Shown here in pieces: positions 58,933 through 64,000 of a stretch of DNA of 64,000 nucleotides. Source of the DNA: Gallibacter intestinalis (lineage in GTDB: Bacteria > Bacillota > Clostridia > Peptostreptococcales > Anaerovoracaceae); assembly GCF_014982745.1 (NCBI RefSeq), contig NZ_JADCKA010000004.1, forward strand, positions 62,001 through 126,000. The letters run 5' to 3'. A program made the position numbers and the translations under genes. Position 1 is the stretch's first letter; each line of letters starts with the position of its first letter. Under the pieces are notes generated by a model, which worked only from the letters and a program-made list of their open reading frames with translations, was not told the origin of the DNA and made no database searches.

Positions 58933-61224
58933 TTATGCATCATATACCGCTCTGACTACCAGGGATTTATCCTTTTCCCTGAATTCATATATCTTCTGAG
59001 ACTGTTTGCCGTCTATTGTTTCGTTTACCCATACAAAGTAGGAATTGCCTGCCACTTTGATATCGCCTATTTCAAGCTGAGAAAAGTCGATATCTTTGTC
59101 ACTGCCGGCTTCTTCCTTCAGCTGATCTTCGATGCTGCTGGATTTTTCAACCATGGACATAACTTTATTGTCCGCATCATTTATAAGTGCAAGCCTCTGG
59201 GACTCAAAGGCTATAACAGCTCCAACCAGTTCTTCGTCATAATAGTGACTGTTATCGCTGTCATCTGTATACCACAGATTGCTCTGGATATCCTTGGCAT
59301 CGTTTAAGCCTGTGTCCTTGGCGTAATCCTTATTTTCATCGTAGGCTGCATCAGCGTTATATTTTATTGTGGCAATACCATCTTTATAGTTCTTGTCAAT
59401 CTGAAGCTGAATCAGTCCTGTTTTATCTTCTACAAGGGAGTCCCTTCCTGCGGAAGCATCTGCATCTTCATCCTCACCGGTAAAAAGGCTTACCACTTTG
59501 TAGGAAATGTTGTCCATCTGCCTTGATATAACAGTATCCGGTAAAGCAATTCTCACAACGAGCAGGGCTGCTGTAATTACGATAATGATGCTCAGTATCC
59601 AGATGAGAATCTTGCTTCCTTTTCCCATCTTTTTCTTTTCGTCTTCATCATCGCTTTCAAAGAATTCCCTTGCTAACTTTTCAGTATCGTCATCTTTTTC
59701 TTCAGGCTTAACATTAGGCTCTATTACTATGCGAGCCGCTTCATCTGATTTGTCTTCTTTATCTTCTTTTTCTACGGATTCTTCTTCAGATTCAGCTCCC
59801 TTAACTTCTTTAACTTCTTCCTTTTCGGCTTCCGCTACTTCTTCTATTTTCTCCTCAGAAGGCTTTTTATCTTCGTCAGCCTTCGCTTCTGTTTCTACTG
59901 GAGATGCTTTCTCCTCTGCAGCTTTATCTAAGCCTTCTGCCTTTTCCTGCTCAGCTAAAACATCTGCTAAGGATTCGTCTGCCTGAGGTTCAAAGACAAC
60001 CTTTGACTTTGTTCCCTCAAGTTCTTCGGCTGGAATACCGCCTTCATCGTCAGCCAGTGCCTCTGCAACTGCCTGCTCTTCTTCCTTTTCCTCTTTATCA
60101 TCTTCAGGAACAAAGAACGGATCATCGAAAAAGAGAGTTCTGGCTTTAACCATTTCCTCCAGCTGCGTAGTTCCTTCTACAGCTGTTCCTCTCTCAACAT
60201 CCATGAAACCAGCGATATCTTCTTCAAATCCACCAGGTTCCAGTTTGTTTTCGATTCGTTCATATTCCTTATCGAGAAGCTTCTGGAATTCCTCCTTCTT
60301 TCTATTGAAGGTATAGAATTTATCTATCTGCTTCTTTTCTTCGTTTATATTTGCGCCTGTAAGAGTTTCCACGGCCTTCGGTGCTATCTCATCAAAAAGG
60401 CTTCCCGCTTTACTTAAAGTCTCTGCACCTGCAACGCCTGCTGCCACACCTACTGCAGCTACCGCAACCTTTTCGCCGCTTTCGTCCTTATCAGGTTCAA
60501 TGCTCTTTTCATCGATTGCTTCTTCTTCCTGATAGGAAGTTTCTGCTTCGGTTGCAGTTTCTTGCGCATCTAAGGCCAACTCCTCTGTATCGGCTATTAC
60601 CGATGTCATCTGAGGCTCATCCACAATTACCTTTTCAACCTTGACACCATTGTCTCCAGAATCCACAACTTCAATGGCGATACCACCACCTGAAGGCTGT
60701 TCGATATCAACGATACGGTCGTCAGTCTGTAGCTTTGTCATAACAGGTGCGGTATTTCTTGTTACAACTGTTTTGTCTTCCTCATTTCTATTTTTAGCCT
60801 GTTCACGAGCACCGTGGTCCTTAAATACATCTAAAATTTCCAGGCCGTCATCCTTTGAGGATTCATTTGTGCCAGAGCTTCCGCTCATAAATTCGGCCAT
60901 ACTCTTTTCAAAGGCTTCCTGTTCCCTTTGTATTTCCTTATGAAGGAACATGTCTTCGCTCCTCCATCGGATTTCAGTATCATCGGTTTTTTTAGGCTCA
61001 CCAGTAGGAAATTCCTTTACATCCCAAACAATGTCATCCACTGGAGACATCACCTTTACGCTTTCCTTTTTCTCGGTAGCCTTTTCTCCTGTTCCCGTCA
61101 TGCCCTTATTAGGTGTGAAGGCAGGAAAAGTTTTAGGTGCCGCCGGTGCCTCTACCTTTGCTCCGCAATTGCTGCAGAAATTTTCATTTCCCGTTAAAAA
61201 TTGTCCGCAATTTTTACAGTACAT
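58933..61224 (-). CDS. Zinc-ribbon membrane protein with long acidic region
   Basis: 763 residues. An N-terminal zinc ribbon, CKNCGQ...FCSNCGAK (residues 3-22), is followed by about 490 low-complexity residues rich in Glu, Lys and Ala. One membrane segment (about 537-560, ILIWILSIIIVITAALLVVR) and an extracytoplasmic domain of about 180 residues (TGLIQLQIDKNYKDGIATIK; NSYFVWVNETIDGKQSQKIY) complete it. The zinc-ribbon-plus-anchor layout recalls Firmicutes membrane sensors or adaptor proteins. GGAGGG precedes the ATG. Second gene of the operon. Confidence 0.75.
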   Translation of the reverse strand: MYCKNCGQFLTGNENFCSNCGAKVEAPAAPKTFPAFTPNKGMTGTGEKATEKKESVKVMSPVDDIVWDVKEFPTGEPKKTDDTEIRWRSEDMFLHKEIQREQEAFEKSMAEFMSGSSGTNESSKDDGLEILDVFKDHGAREQAKNRNEEDKTVVTRNTAPVMTKLQTDDRIVDIEQPSGGGIAIEVVDSGDNGVKVEKVIVDEPQMTSVIADTEELALDAQETATEAETSYQEEEAIDEKSIEPDKDESGEKVAVAAVGVAAGVAGAETLSKAGSLFDEIAPKAVETLTGANINEEKKQIDKFYTFNRKKEEFQKLLDKEYERIENKLEPGGFEEDIAGFMDVERGTAVEGTTQLEEMVKARTLFFDDPFFVPEDDKEEKEEEQAVAEALADDEGGIPAEELEGTKSKVVFEPQADESLADVLAEQEKAEGLDKAAEEKASPVETEAKADEDKKPSEEKIEEVAEAEKEEVKEVKGAESEEESVEKEDKEDKSDEAARIVIEPNVKPEEKDDDTEKLAREFFESDDEDEKKKMGKGSKILIWILSIIIVITAALLVVRIALPDTVISRQMDNISYKVVSLFTGEDEDADASAGRDSLVEDKTGLIQLQIDKNYKDGIATIKYNADAAYDENKDYAKDTGLNDAKDIQSNLWYTDDSDNSHYYDEELVGAVIAFESQRLALINDADNKVMSMVEKSSSIEDQLKEEAGSDKDIDFSQLEIGDIKVAGNSYFVWVNETIDGKQSQKIYEFREKDKSLVVRAVYDA

Positions 61225-61237
61225 ATTCCCTCCGTCA

Positions 61238-61726
61238 TCAGTCGTCTATAAGACTTTCTATTTCCTCTCTGCTATACACTCTTCCGCTTTTGGCTGTATT
61301 GCCTGGCTGTCTGCCGATGGTAGGAGAAGGTCTTTTGCTATCCTCCATCATCATTTTACGTATTTCTTCCATAACATCAGGTCCGTCGTATTCGTCGTCA
61401 TCTTCTTCAACCGCAGCAGTCTTTACCGCTTTTGTAGGTTCTCCGGCCTCTGCAGGCTTTTCACCGCCGGACTTTTCTGAAGTCTTTGAGGAAGCCTTAG
61501 CGGCTTTCTTTCTTTCCGTTTCAACCTGCTCTGCCAGATACTCTATGTATTCACATTGCTGTGGTGTAAGCTTGCTATCAATTTGCTTTAATGTTCTATT
61601 TCTTCGGCTTGATTTTACAAACCAAGCAATCAAACCGATAAATACCATAAGTGCAATAACAACTACACTTATCGCTACTACAAGATCCACTCTGTCTATA
61701 TTTAATGTCAGATGTATGCTGCCCAT
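61238..61726 (-). CDS. Single-TM protein with charged cytoplasmic tail
   Basis: 162 residues. A membrane segment (about 14-36, LVVAISVVVIALMVFIGLIA) is followed by a basic strip (KSSRRNRTLKQ), a coiled stretch (CEYIEYLAEQVETERKKAAK), an Ala/Glu/Lys-rich linker with a DDDEYDGPDVMEEIRKMMME patch, and a C-terminus ending VYSREEIESLIDD. No family recognised. AAGGAAGG precedes the ATG. First gene of the seven-gene operon; the linker composition is like that of the next gene, suggesting a shared complex. Confidence 0.65.
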   Translation of the reverse strand: MGSIHLTLNIDRVDLVVAISVVVIALMVFIGLIAWFVKSSRRNRTLKQIDSKLTPQQCEYIEYLAEQVETERKKAAKASSKTSEKSGGEKPAEAGEPTKAVKTAAVEEDDDEYDGPDVMEEIRKMMMEDSKRPSPTIGRQPGNTAKSGRVYSREEIESLIDD

Positions 61727-61782
61727 AAATTAAACCTTCCTTATATAACCCACTTATCCGTCTTATAGATAAACTACACATC

Positions 61783-61811
61783 ATTATACTATATGGAAAT
61801 TTTCAATGCAA
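61783..61811 (-). promoter_or_regulatory. Promoter of the seven-gene operon
   Basis: On the minus strand TTGCAT (61806-61811), 17-bp spacer, perfect TATAAT (61783-61788), about 57 bp before the start at 61726. Confidence 0.6.
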
Positions 61812-61853
61812 TCAAATGACCTTTAAAACAATAGGTTTTTATTAAATTTTATA

Positions 61854-61882
61854 TTGACAACCGTTTCCATTGGTGGTAAACT
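61854..61882 (+). promoter_or_regulatory. Promoter of tRNA-Lys
   Basis: TTGACA (61854-61859), 17-bp spacer, TAAACT (61877-61882), 29 bp before the tRNA. Confidence 0.7.
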
Positions 61883-61911
61883 TTCTCTTGCGTTACAATT
61901 GAAACAGATGT

Positions 61912-61987
61912 GCACCATTAGCTCAGCTGGTAGAGCACCTGACTCTTAATCAGGGTGTCCGGGGTTCGAGCCCCCGATGGTGTACCA
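61912..61987 (+). tRNA. tRNA-Lys (anticodon CUU)
   Basis: 76 nt cloverleaf: acceptor GCACCAT with ATGGTGT (G-U at the end), D arm GCTC/GAGC, anticodon stem CCTGA/TCAGG around loop CTCTTAA (anticodon CTT), T arm CGGGG-TTCGAGC-CCCCG, and an encoded CCA at 61985-61987. Confidence 0.95.
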
Positions 61988-61989
61988 AA

Positions 61990-62026
61990 TAAACCCCTAA
62001 CTTCAACAGTCTAGGGGTTTTTACAT
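61990..62026 (+). terminator. Terminator of tRNA-Lys
   Basis: Perfect 9-bp stem AAACCCCTA/TAGGGGTTT (61991-61999, 62012-62020) followed by a T-run. Confidence 0.85.
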
Positions 62027-62139
62027 TTTTGTTAGCATTTAAATACGGCAAAATTATCACTATTTTAATTATAAAGGATTGTAAATAAGTAAATAATTAT
62101 CACTTACACATTGCAAGAAAATGGCTAAAAAGTGGCAAA

Positions 62140-62173
62140 CAAAGACTCGCAAATACTGTGTCGCGAGTCTTTG
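62140..62173. terminator. Bidirectional terminator
   Basis: Perfect 11-bp stem CAAAGACTCGC/GCGAGTCTTTG (62140-62150, 62163-62173), downstream of the minus-strand 435-aa gene. Confidence 0.65.
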
Positions 62174-62239
62174 TTCGTATAGAAAGTTTTGTATGATTAT
62201 TCGGAAGCTTTTTGATTCTCTCAGTGTCTGCTATAGCAT

Positions 62240-63547
62240 TTAATCGCGATACCCTTCTATAAAATCTTTCAGTGTCACCGCCCCACTATCTTTAAACTGC
62301 TTTGATTCGGCAAAAGAAGACACTGCCAGTTTTGCTTCTTCCCATGTATCTTTCCACAGATCATTTTTTCTGGCATATTTAGGCAATTCATTATGAAATA
62401 TGTTCCATGTGATAAGTGCTAACATCAAGAATACATCAAATTCATAGTTATCTGTTCCTTCCCATCTCTTTAAACATAAAATCAGTGCCTGCCCAATGAT
62501 ATCTTGATCGGATAAACTGTTAGTAGTCATGCAGTCATGAAACATATCATATGCTTCATTAGCCGTGGATTCTGTAACAACACATACACCGCTTAGGTGC
62601 GAAGGTGCCGCTTTTCTAAAATACTTTGCCTTAGCAGGGTCTCTTCTCATTTCACAAAAGCTTGACTGACTAATTCCTATTTCCTCTGCAATTCCTTTAT
62701 AAGTAAGTTTCTTTTTAATCCCTTGTTCAATCTTATCTTTATTCTTTACATGATATCTATCTTTCGCTTCATCCACAATCGTACTGAATAAAACTGTTGA
62801 GGGTCTATCTAGCCTAGCCATAATCGTTTCATCCGTTCTAGGATAACGAATGACATCTATCGGACTAAACCCTTCATTTCCAACATTCAATACATTTAAA
62901 GAATCCGCCGCTTTATATAACATCTCATTTTGTCTTGCATAGCTAAAAGCTTTTAATCTATCATCTCTTTTTGTCCTTGAATAATTCTTGAAATCTTTAG
63001 CAAATCTTTTTAATTGAATTTGCATAACTAAATCATCTATTTCTTCTATCAAGTTTCTATTTTTATTAATATTTTTCAAGTAACTAGGTATTTCCCAACC
63101 AAGCCTATCCTCTGATTCAAAACGCTTTGTCCTTACTATATCAATAAACCTTTCTAGTTGCTTTTCTAAAATGAAAATCTCTTTTTCCGCATTTGGATTT
63201 TTCATTTCGCGAATATTCATGTATTCATTCTTTGTTTTTTTAATATTAGCAAAAAAAATATCATCAGATAATAAGAGATTTATTTCTTCTTTATCACAAA
63301 TCTCTTCAAACTTCCTTTGGCGAAATTCTCTTATGTCTCTTTTAGCTTGCAATAATTCCACTAAGATATCTCTATCTTTTAATCGTCCTATAAAGCTTTC
63401 GTTTATATTAAATTGATATTTTAACTTACTTAATGCAGGTCCCAAAGCTTTCACAAAATATGAAAGTGGAACATTTTCATAAAACGCCGCTTGATATAGC
63501 AATCCTTTACGTTCACTTAAAGAAATATATTCCTTTATATTAATCAT
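62240..63547 (-). CDS. Unrecognised 435-aa protein with internal helix-turn-helix
   Basis: AAGGAGG lies 7 nt before the ATG. The first 200 residues are helical and highly charged (RLKDRDILVELLQAKRDIRE). Around residues 282-305 is a helix-turn-helix-like segment (LTYKGIAEEIGISQSSFCEM), then VCVVTESTANEAYDMFHDCM and a hydrophobic C-terminal part. No family recognised. The gene is more AT-rich than the operon on its left and lies alone behind tRNA-Lys. DNA-binding regulation is an inference from the one motif. Confidence 0.55.
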   Translation of the reverse strand: MINIKEYISLSERKGLLYQAAFYENVPLSYFVKALGPALSKLKYQFNINESFIGRLKDRDILVELLQAKRDIREFRQRKFEEICDKEEINLLLSDDIFFANIKKTKNEYMNIREMKNPNAEKEIFILEKQLERFIDIVRTKRFESEDRLGWEIPSYLKNINKNRNLIEEIDDLVMQIQLKRFAKDFKNYSRTKRDDRLKAFSYARQNEMLYKAADSLNVLNVGNEGFSPIDVIRYPRTDETIMARLDRPSTVLFSTIVDEAKDRYHVKNKDKIEQGIKKKLTYKGIAEEIGISQSSFCEMRRDPAKAKYFRKAAPSHLSGVCVVTESTANEAYDMFHDCMTTNSLSDQDIIGQALILCLKRWEGTDNYEFDVFLMLALITWNIFHNELPKYARKNDLWKDTWEEAKLAVSSFAESKQFKDSGAVTLKDFIEGYRD

Positions 63548-63705
63548 TAATTATCCTCCTTAAAGTCATATATAGTATCACATCTCCTTAAACGAAAGTA
63601 TACCACATGTCTGGTATATTATCCGGTTCATATTCCTGATAGACTTGCACCAATCCGGATTAAATGAGCTCATATTCACCATTCTGACGAAAGGAGATAA
63701 ATTGA

Positions 63706-63915
63706 ATGATTTACGCTAACAAAGATTTATCGAAGCTGCCGACCGTAATCGGCGATACTGAAACATTATTGGTTGAATTCCACGCCATTATCACTTTAGT
63801 AATGCGGCAGCTTGCCGGCCCTTCGAAAAAAGAACGGCTTCGCTTCACTGAGATGATAAGTCACCAAGCAAGATATATTGCCCAAAATGACTTCACTGCG
63901 CCGTTCTTTAAGTAA
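63706..63915 (+). CDS. Hypothetical 69-aa protein
   Basis: GAAAGGAGA precedes the ATG with good spacing. The protein is soluble and mostly helical (MIYANKDLSKLPTVIGDTET; FHAIITLVMRQLAGPSKKER). No signal peptide, membrane segment or known motif. Probably the first gene of another accessory or mobile block that continues beyond the window; the DNA changes to a GC-rich hairpin region right after it. Confidence 0.5.
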   Translation: MIYANKDLSKLPTVIGDTETLLVEFHAIITLVMRQLAGPSKKERLRFTEMISHQARYIAQNDFTAPFFK

Positions 63916-64000
63916 GGGCCGCACCTTGCAGCAAAGCGCAAGGTGTTGGGTCCAGGGCATAGCCCTGGCAAGATAGAGCGCAGCGGGATTTCCATGCGCC
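63916..64000 (+). other. GC-rich inverted repeats at the window edge
   Basis: CACCTTGC...GCAAGGTG (about 63923-63944) and CCAGGGC-ATA-GCCCTGG (63953-63969) are perfect stems in an otherwise AT-rich surrounding. They could be a terminator, a replication or transfer origin, or an element end; the sequence stops too soon to tell. Confidence 0.4.

Noticed and set aside
61912-61987. tRNA-Lys as a second attachment site
   Set aside because: No repeat of the tRNA 3' end and no integrase are visible to its right inside the window.

Overview
The window looks like a chromosome segment of an anaerobic Gram-positive Clostridia-type bacterium (Bacillota). The basis is the strong AGGAGG ribosome binding sites, consensus -35/-10 promoters, SPQTG cell-wall sorting signals, a UPF0182 membrane protein and Tn4451/Tn1549-style mobile genes. 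I cannot name the species from the sequence.

Left chromosomal part (1-15550). A two-gene YhgE/Pip membrane operon is followed by a secreted leucine-rich-repeat protein. Next is a long minus-strand operon, NRAMP-like transporter - pxpB - pxpC - accB - accC - pxpA - small membrane protein, driven by a clear promoter at 9928-9956. It combines 5-oxoprolinase/urea-carboxylase-like subunits with a biotin carboxylase and a biotin carrier. Then come a WYL regulator followed by two unlisted tiny membrane peptides (32 and 29 aa), a stand-alone HIRAN protein, small membrane proteins, a lipoprotein and an AbiEi/AbiEii toxin-antitoxin pair.

Integrated element (15551-47110). The last 25 bp of guaA (47086-47110) recur as a direct repeat with one mismatch at 15551-15575, so about 31.5 kb appears to be inserted at the 3' end of guaA. 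The right third (about 40.8-46.8 kb) is the mobility module: excisionase-like protein, tyrosine integrase, MobC-like protein, a 48-aa overlapping ORF, RepA-like ATPase, an oriT-like hairpin cluster, a MobV relaxase and TnpV. It is transcribed from a consensus promoter facing the promoter of an XRE repressor, with shared dyad operators, as in a phage switch. The middle carries ABC-2 export, TetR, XRE, flavodoxin and methyltransferase cargo, part of it between two 110-bp direct repeats. The left half is a decayed but cargo-rich segment: a sigma-factor gene broken by an internal stop, a ParA gene fused to a broken regulator, and an array of six secreted SPQTG-type surface proteins. These share nearly identical ends and intergenic hairpins around different middles (Listeria-Bacteroides repeats, FN3, beta-helix-like, BspA leucine-rich repeats, Cys/His repeats). 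The sixth is split by a C9 homopolymer and is a candidate phase-variable gene.

Right chromosomal part (47085-64000). guaB-guaA (purine synthesis) is followed by a tight seven-gene minus-strand operon reading from 61726 down to 50645: a single-TM protein, a zinc-ribbon membrane protein, UPF0182, glutamine synthetase, serS, an Orn/Lys/Arg decarboxylase-family enzyme and a prepilin-type peptidase. A tRNA-Lys(CUU), an unrecognised 435-aa protein and a 69-aa ORF close the window.
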